The notes under the pieces were generated by a model, which was not told where the DNA came from, did not search any database, and was given only the letters and a program-made list of their open reading frames with translations. From Planctomycetota bacterium (GTDB lineage: Bacteria; Planctomycetota; UBA1135; GCA-002686595): a DNA stretch of 64,000 nt. This document shows, piece by piece, positions 34,686 through 45,489 of this stretch. The position numbers and the translations under genes are program-made. Numbering within the stretch: position 1 is the stretch's first letter; every line of letters starts with the position of its first letter. The stretch is from NCBI GenBank assembly GCA_020638835.1, contig JACKHV010000003.1, positions 372,001 through 436,000 of the forward strand, given 5' to 3'.

Positions 34686-37540
34686 TCCCGTCGCTGCTCG
34701 CGGCCCTGCTGCTCGTCCTTCCGGCCGGCGCCGGAGCGGGCCGGATGGACGCGGTGCGCGCGGAGTTCCTCGTGCGCGACCGCGCGGCGGACGTCGAAGC
34801 GTCGCTCGACGCGCTCGCGACGGACCTCGTCGCGGAGGAGTGGCGCGTGCGCCGCGCCGCGATCGAAGTGCTCGCGCGGACGCGAGGCGGGCCCGAAGCG
34901 CGCACGCGCGAGCTCGTGCTCGACGCGCTGCGCGATCCGCACCCGAACGTCCGCGCGCGCGCCGTCGACGCCGCGGGCCGGCGGCGCATCGACGCGGGCG
35001 TCGAGCTGTGGGACGAGCTCGCGAACGATCCGTTGCCGGCGACGAGGCTCGCGCTGGTGCGCAGCTTGGCGCTCGTGCGCCCCGCGGGCGTAGCAGCGCG
35101 GCTCGCACGACTCGCGCAGGACGGTGACCCGCAAGTCGCGGACGCGGGCTTCCTCGCCCTACTCGCACTCGGGGATCTCGGCGCGGTCGAGGCCGCCGCG
35201 GAGTGGCGCCGACGCGACCTCGCGGCGAAGGGCTCCGCGCTGCTCGACGCGACGGAAGCACTCTCGCGCGGTCCGCGTGCCGACGCCTTGTTCGCGGCAC
35301 TCGAAGCCGCGGCGCAACCGGTCGAAGTCGCCCTGCTCGCGGCGGCGCAAGCGCGCGTCGGCGGTCCGGCCGACCCGCGCGCGCTGCTGGCGGGCTGGTT
35401 CGCGCCGCAGCCGTCCGACGACGCGATCGACATCCTCCGCCGCCGCGCGCAACTGCTCGCCGGCGCCGACGCATTCGGCGACGCGATCCTGCCGCACCTC
35501 GTGCGCGACCTGCGCGCGTTCGACCGCTGGATCGCCGACGACGGCGCGGATCTCGCGAGCCGTCGGCCGGAGCTCGCCGCGCACTTGCGGTCCGGCGAAC
35601 TCGGCGCGATCGGATGCCGCGAGGAATGGACCGACGCCGCGCTGCAAGCCGCGCGCGGGAACGGAACCGCGCTCTTCGAGCTCTTCGAGACGCTCAGCGA
35701 CGAAGGCTACGCAGCGTTCGCCGAGGCGGCCTACGGCAGGCTCGACTCGCTCGAGCCGACCGACTCCTACCTGCCGTTCGGTGTCTCTCCGTCGCGTGGT
35801 GCGGCGGCGCGCTTCGCGATGACGGAGCTCGCCGGCGAGGTCTACGTCCGCACGCTCGACCCGGGCGCGGCGTCTTGGCTGCTGCTCGGTCTCGCCGACC
35901 GACACGAACCCTGCCGACGCGAAGCGGCCTTCGCGCTCTCGAGCGTTCCGGACCTGCGTCCGTACCAACGCGAGCTGCACCAGACGTGGCTGCGCTTGCC
36001 CCGCGTCTCCGCGCTCGAGTGGTTGTCGCGCTTCTCGCGGCGCAACCCGCTGATCAGCTTCCGCAAGGACCTCGTGCGGCTGTGGGACGACGGCGTGCAG
36101 GAAGTTTCGATCCTCGAGCTGCTCGCCGCCTTCGAAGGCGACCAGGACGTGATCGAGTCGATGCGCACGTGGTTGCGCGCGGAGCTGCGACGCCTCGAGC
36201 GGGACGCTGCAGGCGAAGGCGCGGGCCAGGGATCGTCGGAAGGCTTGGCGAAGGCGCTGGTGCTCGCGCTCGCGCGGCTCGGCGACGACGAGTTCGTCTT
36301 CCTCGAGGCGCTCGAACGCGCCGAACCGGTCAGCGAAGAAGTCGCCAAGACGGCCGCAGGTCAGCTGGCGAAGTCCGCGCGGGGACGCGAGATGTTGCTG
36401 CCGTGGCTCGTTCCCGCGCGGCCGACGCGCCTACGGATCGAGGCGGCGCTCGCGATCGCACCCAGCGGCAACGCCGCCGCGATCGAAGTGCTCGTGACGG
36501 GCTTCGCAGGCTGCGACGAGGAGCTGCAAGTGCGCAGCATCCGCGCGCTCGGTCGCTCGGGCTCCGAGGCGGGCTGGACGCTGCCGCAACGCGTCGCCGC
36601 CGACCGCGGCTCGGGCGCCGGCGCGCGCCTCGTCGCCTTCGAGGTGCTCGGCGCGTCGCAGCCGGCGTCGCGGGCCGCGCGCGTGCTGGGCGAACTCGCC
36701 GCGCCGGGGCGCGACCTCGAAGGTCGCCGAATGGCGCTGCGCGCGCTCGGAAGCACCCGCGCTCCGGAAGCGCTCGAGGCCCTCGAACGCTGCGCGGCGG
36801 CGGGCTTCGAGCACGAGTCGCTGCGCGAGGAGTGGCTCTCCTCCGCGGCGCGATGCGCGCAAGGCTCGCCTCCGAGCTGGTGGCGCGAAGCCTGGGGCGC
36901 GCGGCCGCTCGAGCGAGCGGAAGACGAGCTGCGCGCGCGCTTCCGCGGCGAGCGGACGGCGGCTGCCGAGTTCACCTACCGCGCGGAGCTGGAGTCGGCG
37001 GCGGCCCTCGCACCCTTCGCCGACGAGCTGCTCGCGTCGAGCGCCGGATGGTGGCGCGCCGACGCGCGCTGGCTGCACGAACTCTGCGAGCGCTGGTGGG
37101 GCGAGGACGGATCCCGCGCGGCGCGGCGCGTGGCGCGCGCGGCCGCGATCGCGCTGGAGGGCGAGGGCGCCGCCGACGACGCGGGCCTCGTGCACGCGCG
37201 GCTCGCGCTGCGCGTCATCGCCGCCGCGCGCGCGGACGGCGACTTCGATGCAGCGGCCGGCGCGGCGGAGGAACTGCTGCTCGACCGGCGCCTCGGACCG
37301 CTGCGCGAGCGGGACTGGGAGCGCGCGCTGGGAACGGTCGATCTCGCGGCGGGCCGCGATCCGCGCGCGAGGCTCGAGGTCCTCGTGCACGACGGTCGCG
37401 CAAGGGCCGCACTGGCGCGCGGTGACCTCGCCGCGGCGCGCACGGCGCTCGCTCGCGCCGAGGCGGAGTGCGGCGCCTCCCGGGACGCGCGGCGAGAGTG
37501 TGACGAGCTCGCGCGGGCGATCGACGCCGCGGATCAATAG
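34682..37540 (+). CDS. Exported HEAT-repeat protein
   Basis: The product has 952 residues. It begins at a GTG overlapping the previous stop and opens a short hydrophobic leader (VIPSLLAALLLVLPAGAGAG). The body is alpha-helical with HEAT-like repeats, for example WRVRRAAIEVLARTRG, HPNVRARAVDAAGRRR, DPQVADAGFLALLALGD, LQVRSIRALGRSG and LEGRRMALRALGSTRAPEAL. The C-terminal 150 residues are helical and TPR-like. It probably serves as a periplasmic protein-binding scaffold; the partner is unknown. Confidence 0.78.
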   Translation: MIPSLLAALLLVLPAGAGAGRMDAVRAEFLVRDRAADVEASLDALATDLVAEEWRVRRAAIEVLARTRGGPEARTRELVLDALRDPHPNVRARAVDAAGRRRIDAGVELWDELANDPLPATRLALVRSLALVRPAGVAARLARLAQDGDPQVADAGFLALLALGDLGAVEAAAEWRRRDLAAKGSALLDATEALSRGPRADALFAALEAAAQPVEVALLAAAQARVGGPADPRALLAGWFAPQPSDDAIDILRRRAQLLAGADAFGDAILPHLVRDLRAFDRWIADDGADLASRRPELAAHLRSGELGAIGCREEWTDAALQAARGNGTALFELFETLSDEGYAAFAEAAYGRLDSLEPTDSYLPFGVSPSRGAAARFAMTELAGEVYVRTLDPGAASWLLLGLADRHEPCRREAAFALSSVPDLRPYQRELHQTWLRLPRVSALEWLSRFSRRNPLISFRKDLVRLWDDGVQEVSILELLAAFEGDQDVIESMRTWLRAELRRLERDAAGEGAGQGSSEGLAKALVLALARLGDDEFVFLEALERAEPVSEEVAKTAAGQLAKSARGREMLLPWLVPARPTRLRIEAALAIAPSGNAAAIEVLVTGFAGCDEELQVRSIRALGRSGSEAGWTLPQRVAADRGSGAGARLVAFEVLGASQPASRAARVLGELAAPGRDLEGRRMALRALGSTRAPEALEALERCAAAGFEHESLREEWLSSAARCAQGSPPSWWREAWGARPLERAEDELRARFRGERTAAAEFTYRAELESAAALAPFADELLASSAGWWRADARWLHELCERWWGEDGSRAARRVARAAAIALEGEGAADDAGLVHARLALRVIAAARADGDFDAAAGAAEELLLDRRLGPLRERDWERALGTVDLAAGRDPRARLEVLVHDGRARAALARGDLAAARTALARAEAECGASRDARRECDELARAIDAADQ

Positions 37541-37578
37541 AATGGGCGGGTCCGCCGCAGCGACCGAATCACCGACCC

Positions 37579-38367
37579 ATGAGCATCACCAAGATCGACC
37601 GTCCCGACTCCGCGATCCTCACCTTGGACGACGACATCGGCTTCGTCGCCCTCGTCGATCGCATGCAGACCGACGCGTCGCGCAAGGTCGTCAACGCCGC
37701 GCGCATCTCCTACGAGAAGTGTCAGGAGACACCGGACGCCGACAAGGACCGCAAGCTGGCGAGCTTCCTCTGGGCACACGGACACACCTCGCCCTACCGG
37801 CACAGCTTCTACACCTTCCACTGGAAGGCGCCGCTGTTCGTCTTCCGCCAGGCGTTCAAGTACCAGGTCGGCAGCGGTTGGCGCGAGTACGAGGTGAACG
37901 GCGAGTCGGTCAGCCTCGAGGTCTTCGACGTGATGTTCGACACCGACAAGGGCTGCAGCTGGAACGAGGTCTCGGGCCGCTACGTGCAGTGGACGCCCGA
38001 GTTCTACGTGCCGGCCGTGATGCGCTCGAACCCGCCGCACGGCAACAAGCAGGCGTCGGTCGCGCTCGACGCGAGCTTCGACCACGCCGCCGAACGCGCG
38101 CGCATGACCGCCGAGTGCGAACACGCCTTCCAGCTCTACCAGGAGCGCATCGAGCGCGGCGTCGCGAAGGAGATCGCGCGCATGTGCCTGCCGCAGAACC
38201 TCTACTCGCAGGCCTACTGGACGGTGTCGCTGCAGGGCGTGATCCACTTCCTCGAGCAGCGCCTGAAGGCGGACGCCCAGTTCGAGATCCGGCGCTACGC
38301 GCAGGCCGTGGGGCGGTCGGTCGAGGACGACCTGAAGGCGCTCGGGATCGAGCTCGAGGGCCTGTGA
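37579..38367 (+). CDS. thyX: FAD-dependent thymidylate synthase (ThyX), variant signature
   Basis: The product has 262 residues. Family landmarks are HGHTSPYRHSFYTFHWKAP, LFVFRQ, WNEVSGRYV and the C-terminal HFLEQRLKADAQFEIRRYA. ThyX methylates dUMP to dTMP with FAD, NADPH and methylene-tetrahydrofolate. The canonical RHRxxSxNExSxRY motif is altered: KYQVGS (94-99) stands where RHRxxS is expected, and about 27 residues are inserted before WNEVSGRY (128-135). Some ThyX groups carry KHQVG at this site, so activity is plausible. No thyA is visible in the window. Confidence 0.88.
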   Translation: MSITKIDRPDSAILTLDDDIGFVALVDRMQTDASRKVVNAARISYEKCQETPDADKDRKLASFLWAHGHTSPYRHSFYTFHWKAPLFVFRQAFKYQVGSGWREYEVNGESVSLEVFDVMFDTDKGCSWNEVSGRYVQWTPEFYVPAVMRSNPPHGNKQASVALDASFDHAAERARMTAECEHAFQLYQERIERGVAKEIARMCLPQNLYSQAYWTVSLQGVIHFLEQRLKADAQFEIRRYAQAVGRSVEDDLKALGIELEGL

Positions 38368-38399
38368 ACCGCGGGCCCGCGGCTCGCGTTGGGCGCTCC

Positions 38400-39206
38400 A
38401 TGACGACCACGAACACCCTCTCGTTCGGCCTCGCGGCGCTGCTCAGCGTCGCGGCCTGGCTCGCTCCCGCCCCCGAAGCCCAGGAACCGGTCGCCGGGCC
38501 GGCGCCGCAACTGCAGGCGGGCCTCGAACAGGCCTTCGCGGAACAAGGCCTGCGCATCGACCTAGAGGCCGGCCTCTGCTCGATCCCCGTCGAGGTCTGC
38601 ATGCGCGACGACCTGCTCGAGTACCTGATGGTCTCGGACTTCGGCGCCACGCACGAGAGCCTGTTCTCGACCAAGGTCACGCCCTCGGTCTGGAACACGG
38701 CGCTCGTCGCGCTCGGCGCGGAACCCGCGCGCGGCGGTCGCTTCGTCGAGAAAGAACCGCTGCCGACCGACGCCGAGTTCGAGGCCGGAGTCTCGCCCTA
38801 CGAGGTCGAACTTCCCGCCGGCACGCCCTTCTACTTCTACGCGCTGTGGCACGAAGGCGACGAGCTGCGCCTGCACCGCGTCGAGGACCTCATCGGCAAC
38901 CTGCGCACGGGTCGCTCGATGGAACGCCACGCGCTGCGCTACGTCGGCTCGCGCATGGTGCGCGCCGACCCCGAGAAGGAAGACGAGGTCTACTTGCCCG
39001 ACATGGAAGGCAACTTGATCAGCGTCTACTTCTTCCAGAACGACAAGGAGATCGTCACGACCGCGCTCGAGGACGCGACCTACGACACGATCTGGATCGC
39101 GAACACTTGGCTCGTACCCGAGCGCGGAACGCCGGTGCAACTGATCACCAGCCGCAAGCTGCTCGACGGCGTTCCGGAAGCGCTGAAGGAACTCGTCGCG
39201 CGATGA
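38400..39206 (+). CDS. Exported YdjY-domain-like protein
   Basis: The product has 268 residues. The ATG at 38400 opens a signal peptide (MTTTNTLSFGLAALLSVAAWLAPAPEAQ). The segment SIPVEVCMRDDLLEYLMV...GATHESLF...NTALVALG fits the YdjY-type domain often found in exported planctomycete proteins. The second half (YLPDMEGNLISVYFFQNDKEIVTT...IWIANTWLVPERGTPVQL) looks like a continuation of the same fold. Its stop overlaps the next start (ATGA). Function unknown. Confidence 0.72.
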   Translation: MTTTNTLSFGLAALLSVAAWLAPAPEAQEPVAGPAPQLQAGLEQAFAEQGLRIDLEAGLCSIPVEVCMRDDLLEYLMVSDFGATHESLFSTKVTPSVWNTALVALGAEPARGGRFVEKEPLPTDAEFEAGVSPYEVELPAGTPFYFYALWHEGDELRLHRVEDLIGNLRTGRSMERHALRYVGSRMVRADPEKEDEVYLPDMEGNLISVYFFQNDKEIVTTALEDATYDTIWIANTWLVPERGTPVQLITSRKLLDGVPEALKELVAR

Positions 39207-40213
39207 ACGCGACGGGCTCCGGCCTTCCTCATGCAGGTGCCGTGCGTGCCCGAACGCGGGTCGCACGGCGCGCCTTGTTCCTGGCGCGCGTGGGGGAGTC
39301 GGTGCACGTCGGCGGCGCGGCCGCGTTGTTCGCGCTGGTGCTCGTTCTGATCGAGGGCGGGCGCACGGATCGGCTCGGCTCGGCGCTCGTCGCCTTGCTC
39401 TGCGGCGGCCTCGTCGCGGCGACTTGGGCCTATGCGCACCGGCGCACGGCGGTCGAGGTCGCGAATCGGCTCGACCGGCGCCTCGGATTCGACGGTGCCT
39501 TCGCGACGGCCTGGGAGCAGGACGGCGAACAACGCGGCGGCGCGCTCTCCGAACTGCTCGTGCTGCGCGTCGCGCGCGAGGTGCCCGGACGCGCCGCGGC
39601 GCGCGCCGTCCTGCCGCAGTCGTGGCCGCTGCTCGCCGCGCCCTTCGTGGTGGGGGCGATCCTCGCGGCGCTCTCGAGCGGGGAGGATCCCGAGCTGGCC
39701 GCCCGCCGGGAGCACCGCGAGCGGGTGGCGGTCGAACTCTCCGATTTGGCGGGCGCCTCCGCGCAGAGCGAGCTCTCCTTCGAGGAGGAGAACGCCCTGC
39801 GCAGCCTCGCGCGCAGCGCCGCGGCCCTCGCGGACGAGACCGCGGGCGGGGGCGCCGGCGAGGAACAGGACCGCGCCGAGCTGGTCGGCGAGCTGCGCTC
39901 CCTGGGCGAGAACCTGCCCGCCGGCAGCGACCTCGCGCGGCGGCTCGACGAACTCGCTGGGCGCCTCGAGGCGGCGGCTGGACCGGGGACGGGGCCCGCA
40001 GCTGAGACCCAGGCCGAAGGGAGCGGCGGGACGCCCCTGGCAAGGCCCGGAGCGGACGGCACAATGGCTGCCCGCGAAACGCGCCCGGGCCCTGCCGCGG
40101 GCGTGGGTCGGAAGCCGGAAGCGGCCTGGGTCGATCCGGGCAGCCTGCCTCCCGACCTGCTGCGCATCCTCGACGACTGGAACGCCGCCCCCCCGGGCGA
40201 CAGCCGTCGCTGA
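39203..40213 (+). CDS. Membrane protein with helical tail, DUF4175-like layout
   Basis: The product has 336 residues. Hydrophobic segments lie at about 36-51, 60-77 and 142-158, with an HRRTAVEVANRLDRRLGFDGAF segment between the second and third. A long charged, probably coiled region and a proline/glycine-rich low-complexity tail follow. The layout (two helices, an EVA-x-x-LDRRLG-like segment, a third helix) resembles the start of DUF4175 proteins, but this one is much shorter. The ATG overlaps the preceding stop, and inositol-3-phosphate synthase starts 6 bases after its end. Confidence 0.65.
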   Translation: MNATGSGLPHAGAVRARTRVARRALFLARVGESVHVGGAAALFALVLVLIEGGRTDRLGSALVALLCGGLVAATWAYAHRRTAVEVANRLDRRLGFDGAFATAWEQDGEQRGGALSELLVLRVAREVPGRAAARAVLPQSWPLLAAPFVVGAILAALSSGEDPELAARREHRERVAVELSDLAGASAQSELSFEEENALRSLARSAAALADETAGGGAGEEQDRAELVGELRSLGENLPAGSDLARRLDELAGRLEAAAGPGTGPAAETQAEGSGGTPLARPGADGTMAARETRPGPAAGVGRKPEAAWVDPGSLPPDLLRILDDWNAAPPGDSRR

Positions 40214-40219
40214 ACCCCC

Positions 40220-41446
40220 ATGAGCACACAACCGAAAGACGTCGTCGCCGATCTCCCCCGGGTCGGCGTCTGGCTGGTCGGCGCGCGCGGCGCGATCTCC
40301 ACCTGCCTCGCCTACGGCCTCGCCGGCATCTGCGAAGGCGTGCTCGAGCCCCTCGGGCTGTGCACGGAACGGGATCCGGTCGCGCGCCTGCCGCTGGTCC
40401 CGCTCGAGGGCTTGGTGCTCGGCGGACACGACGTCTGCACGCGCAGCCTGACCTCTTCCGCCGCGGAGCTGGTGCAGACGGGCGTCCTGCGCTCCGAGCT
40501 CGTCGAGCACGCCGCGTCGCGCGCCTCCGACTTCGAGGGGCGCATCCGTCCCGGCATCCTCGACGGCCCGGACGTGGGGGGGCTCGACCTCGATCCGCGC
40601 GCCGCCGAGCTGGGATCGCGCTCGCCGCGTGAACAGATCGCGCACGTCCAGGCGGACCTCGCGGCCTTCCAGGAAGAGTGCGCGCTCGAGCGGATCGTCG
40701 TCGTGAACGTCAGCAGCACCGAGGCCGTGTCCGCGGCGCAGCCCGAGTGGCGCAGCCTCGAGGAGCTAGAAGCGGCGCTCGACGCCGGCAAGTCGCAGCC
40801 AGCGTCGATGCTCTACGCGTACGCCGCGCTCGACGCCGGTTGCGCGCACGTCAACTTCACGCCGAACCGCGGGGCGGGGGCGCCGGCGCTGCGGCAGCTC
40901 GCGGCGGCGCGCAAGCTGCCGCACTGCGGGAACGACGGAAAGACGGGCGAGACGCTCGTGAAGACCGTGCTCGGTCCGATGTTCCCGGCGCGCGCGCTGC
41001 GCGTCCTGTCGTGGCAGGGCTACAACATGCTCGGCAACCGCGACGGCGAAGTCCTGCGCGTCGAGTCGCACAAGGAGAGCAAGCTCCAGAACAAGGACGA
41101 GGCGCTGCGCTCGATCCTCGGTGATCCCGGCACGCACACGCACGTCGGCATCGACTACGTGCCGTCGCTGCAGGACTGGAAGACCGCCTGGGACTACGTC
41201 CACTTCGAGGGCTTCCTCGGCGCTCGCATGAGCCTTCAGTTCACCTGGTCGGGCAGCGACTCCGCGCTCGCCGCGCCGCTGGTGCTCGACCTCGTGCGGC
41301 TCTCCGAGTACGCCGCGCGCAGCGGCGAGACCGGCGACATGCCGCACACCGCCTGCTTCTTCAAGGCCCCGCTCGGCGGCGGCACGCACGACTTCCACGC
41401 CCAGTACCGCCGGCTGCTCGAGTACGTCGAGAGCCACGTCGGCTGA
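40220..41446 (+). CDS. ino1: Inositol-3-phosphate synthase
   Basis: The product has 408 residues. Motifs of the family are present: an N-terminal Rossmann start VGVWLVGARGAISTCLAYG, VVNVSSTEA, FTPNRGA, GNDGKTGETLVKTVLGPMF, SWQGYNMLGNRDGEVL and HVGIDYVPSLQDWKTAWDY. The enzyme converts glucose-6-phosphate to myo-inositol-3-phosphate with bound NAD. The GNDGKTG-x-T segment and the following lysines form the active site in known members. It is carried in a tight co-directional run but no inositol lipid gene is adjacent. Confidence 0.9.
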   Translation: MSTQPKDVVADLPRVGVWLVGARGAISTCLAYGLAGICEGVLEPLGLCTERDPVARLPLVPLEGLVLGGHDVCTRSLTSSAAELVQTGVLRSELVEHAASRASDFEGRIRPGILDGPDVGGLDLDPRAAELGSRSPREQIAHVQADLAAFQEECALERIVVVNVSSTEAVSAAQPEWRSLEELEAALDAGKSQPASMLYAYAALDAGCAHVNFTPNRGAGAPALRQLAAARKLPHCGNDGKTGETLVKTVLGPMFPARALRVLSWQGYNMLGNRDGEVLRVESHKESKLQNKDEALRSILGDPGTHTHVGIDYVPSLQDWKTAWDYVHFEGFLGARMSLQFTWSGSDSALAAPLVLDLVRLSEYAARSGETGDMPHTACFFKAPLGGGTHDFHAQYRRLLEYVESHVG

Positions 41447-41471
41447 GGCCCTCGATCGAGGCACTCCCCAA

Positions 41472-43385
<1,914 letters not shown>

Positions 43386-43386
43386 C

Positions 43387-44343
43387 GTGGAACGCGGCCT
43401 GCGCCTGCCGCCGGCCTTCCGCGAGCGGCTCGCACTGCAGCTGGGTGAAGCGGAGAGCGCGCGCGTGCTCGCCGCGTTGGGCGAGAAGCATGCACGCGTG
43501 CTGCGCGTGAACCGATCGGCGACGACGCCTGCGGATCTCGGCGCGGAGCTCGCTGCGGCGGGCTTCGAGGTCGAACCCGCGCCGAAACCCTTCGGCGACG
43601 CGCTGGTCGTCCGCGGCGGGCGTCTGCGCGACCTGCAGGCCGCGCCCGCGCACGTCGAAGGTCGCTTCCACCTGCAGAGCCTCGCGTGCATGTCCGCCGT
43701 GCTCGTGCTCGACCCGCAACCGGGGGAGTCGATCCTCGACCTCAGCGCCGCGCCCGGCGCGAAGGCGGGTCAGATCGCGCACGCCATGCAGCTTCGCGGT
43801 CGACTCGTCGCGAACGAGCGCGGCACGAAACGCGCGGGCAAGCTGCGCGCGGCGCTCGCGGCGCAAGGCGTGGACGACTTCGTCACCCTCGCGACCGACA
43901 AGAGCGGCGCGCTCGCACGTCGGGAAGCCGGCACCTTCGACCGCGTGCTCGTCGCGGCGCCGAGCAGCTCCGAAGCGCGCTTCCACCTCGACCAAGAGAC
44001 GAGCTGGGCCGACTGGAAGCCGTCGAAGTTGAGCCGGCTGGCGAGCGACCAGCGCAAGCTGTTGATGGCCGCCGTCTCCGCGTTGCGGCCGGGCGGCGTC
44101 CTCGTCTACTGGACGGACACCTTCGCGCCGGAGGAGAACGAGGTCGCGCTGCACAAGCTGCTGCGCCGTTTCGACGGCGAGCTCGACCTCGTCCCGCCGC
44201 CGGTCGTCCTGCCCGGCGAGCGCCCCGCACTGACCCGCTGGGCGGACCGCAACCTCGACCCGCGCCTGAAGCACGCGCGCCTCTTGCTACCGCGGGGCCC
44301 GATGGACGGCGGCTTCGTCGCCCGGCTGGAGAAGGCGTTGTAA
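43387..44343 (+). CDS. RsmB/NOP2-like methyltransferase fold lacking the motif cysteines
   Basis: The product has 318 residues and begins at GTG. The overall layout matches RsmB/NOP2 RNA m5C methyltransferases: N-terminal substrate region, FHLQSLACM (like the family's QD-x-x-S), motif I DLSAAPGAK (118-126), motif IV FDRVLVAAPSSS (184-195) and motif VI YWTDTFAPEENE (241-252). Active family members have D-APC-S-G in motif IV and TC-S in motif VI. Here both cysteines are replaced (S193 and D244) and the motif IV aspartate is alanine. SAM binding may persist, but canonical m5C chemistry is unlikely. Confidence 0.82.
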   Translation: MERGLRLPPAFRERLALQLGEAESARVLAALGEKHARVLRVNRSATTPADLGAELAAAGFEVEPAPKPFGDALVVRGGRLRDLQAAPAHVEGRFHLQSLACMSAVLVLDPQPGESILDLSAAPGAKAGQIAHAMQLRGRLVANERGTKRAGKLRAALAAQGVDDFVTLATDKSGALARREAGTFDRVLVAAPSSSEARFHLDQETSWADWKPSKLSRLASDQRKLLMAAVSALRPGGVLVYWTDTFAPEENEVALHKLLRRFDGELDLVPPPVVLPGERPALTRWADRNLDPRLKHARLLLPRGPMDGGFVARLEKAL

Positions 44344-44389
44344 GAAAGCGGCCGGGGTGCACCGGAAAGGCCGCAATCCCGCCGCTTTC
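44344..44389. terminator. Branched hairpin after the methyltransferase-like gene
   Basis: Outer arms GAAAGCGG (44344-44351) and CCGCTTTC (44382-44389) enclose alternative inner arms GCGGCC (44348-44353) and GGCCGC (44369-44374). It probably ends the long plus-strand run begun at 32701. Confidence 0.5.
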
Positions 44390-44458
44390 GCAAAGACTCC
44401 GTAGCTCGGGCGCAGTCCCCCGGTAGAGGCTCGCGGAGAGCGAGAGGATCCACCGGAC

Positions 44459-44701
44459 ATGCAGAACCTGCCGCGCCTGATGATCGTCGTCACGCTGCTC
44501 CTCCTCGGAACGGGGTGGAGCGTCGAGGCCTACCTGGAGGGCATGGAACAGCCCTCGCTCCACGCGTCGGTGCAGGTCTCGAAGTCGGCTCCGGAGACTG
44601 TCTCGAAGCGAGACGGGTCCGAGGCGAGCGCGCCGCGCCGCAGCCCCGTGGTGCTGTCCGTCGACCCGACGCTCGAGCAGGCCGTCAGCCTGCACAACTG
44701 A
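44459..44701 (+). CDS. Small exported or anchored hypothetical protein
   Basis: The product has 80 residues. AGAGGA lies about 11 bases before the ATG. A hydrophobic segment (about 6-23, LMIVVTLLLLGTGWSV) is followed by a polar, serine-rich tail with no family resemblance. The good ribosome binding site, leader-like N-terminus and position after a terminator support a real small gene. Confidence 0.55.
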   Translation: MQNLPRLMIVVTLLLLGTGWSVEAYLEGMEQPSLHASVQVSKSAPETVSKRDGSEASAPRRSPVVLSVDPTLEQAVSLHN

Positions 44702-44706
44702 ACGCG

Positions 44707-45432
44707 TCAGCCGGGCGGCAACGCGCGGTCCAACCACGCGAGCAGCTCGGTCCGCAGTTCCTGCCGCACATCGTCGGGCGTGCGACCGTCGCGCTTGCGC
44801 ACGTCGAATCCGTGATCGGCTCCGCGCACGACGTGCAGGTGCGCGTCGCCGCTGAAGCGTTGCAGCGCGGACTCGAGCAGGGGCAGCTCGCAGAGCGCGT
44901 CGCGGTCGCCCTGCAGGAACAGCGCGGGTAACTCGATCGCGCCGAAGTGTTCGCTGCGCTCGCGCTCCGGCTTGCCCGCGGGGTGCAGCGGGTAGCCGAG
45001 GAAGAACAGCGCGTGCAGCGCATCGCCCTCCGCCGCGAGCATGCTCGACATGCGCCCGCCCATCGACTTGCCGCCGAAGATCCAGCGCGCGTCGGGGAAG
45101 CGCCCGCGCAGTACCTGCGCCGCCGCGCGGTGCGACGCGAGCAGGACCGGAGCGCGGTCGGGAGGCAGGCGGCGCTCCTCGCGACGCGCGCGTTCCGTGT
45201 ACGGATAGAGGAAGCGCAGCACCGGAACGCCGGCCTCGGCGAGGGACTGCGCGGCCCATTCGAGCAGCGGCGTGTCCATCGGCGCTCCAGCCCCGTGGGC
45301 GAGGAGGACGGCGCGGTCGCTCTCCGCTCCCTCCGCCGGCAGGTCCCAGAGGGCGGAGAGCGCGTCGACGTGGTCCCCGAGGAAGGGGATCCGGTCGGTC
45401 AGGCGGCGAGAGGGGACGCGCTTCGGGCTCAT
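44707..45432 (-). CDS. Alpha/beta hydrolase, KANL3/Tex30-like family
   Basis: The product has 241 residues. The family N-terminal motif AVLLAHGAGAPMDTPLL, the nucleophile elbow GGKSMGGRMSS (serine in G-x-S-x-G context), ALFFLGYPLHPAGKPERER, LFLQGDRDALCE and a catalytic histidine in GADHGFDVRKRDG are all present. This family of predicted hydrolases is widespread in bacteria, and its substrate is unknown. It is convergent with the small gene at 44459. The start at 45432 (MSPKRV) is the best-placed ATG; a longer frame upstream is antisense to the methyltransferase gene. Confidence 0.85.
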   Translation of the reverse strand: MSPKRVPSRRLTDRIPFLGDHVDALSALWDLPAEGAESDRAVLLAHGAGAPMDTPLLEWAAQSLAEAGVPVLRFLYPYTERARREERRLPPDRAPVLLASHRAAAQVLRGRFPDARWIFGGKSMGGRMSSMLAAEGDALHALFFLGYPLHPAGKPERERSEHFGAIELPALFLQGDRDALCELPLLESALQRFSGDAHLHVVRGADHGFDVRKRDGRTPDDVRQELRTELLAWLDRALPPG

Positions 45433-45489
45433 CCACGCTAGCTTAGTGCGGTTCGAACCCACCGTCCGCACTCCGCGCGGAAGCCTGCG

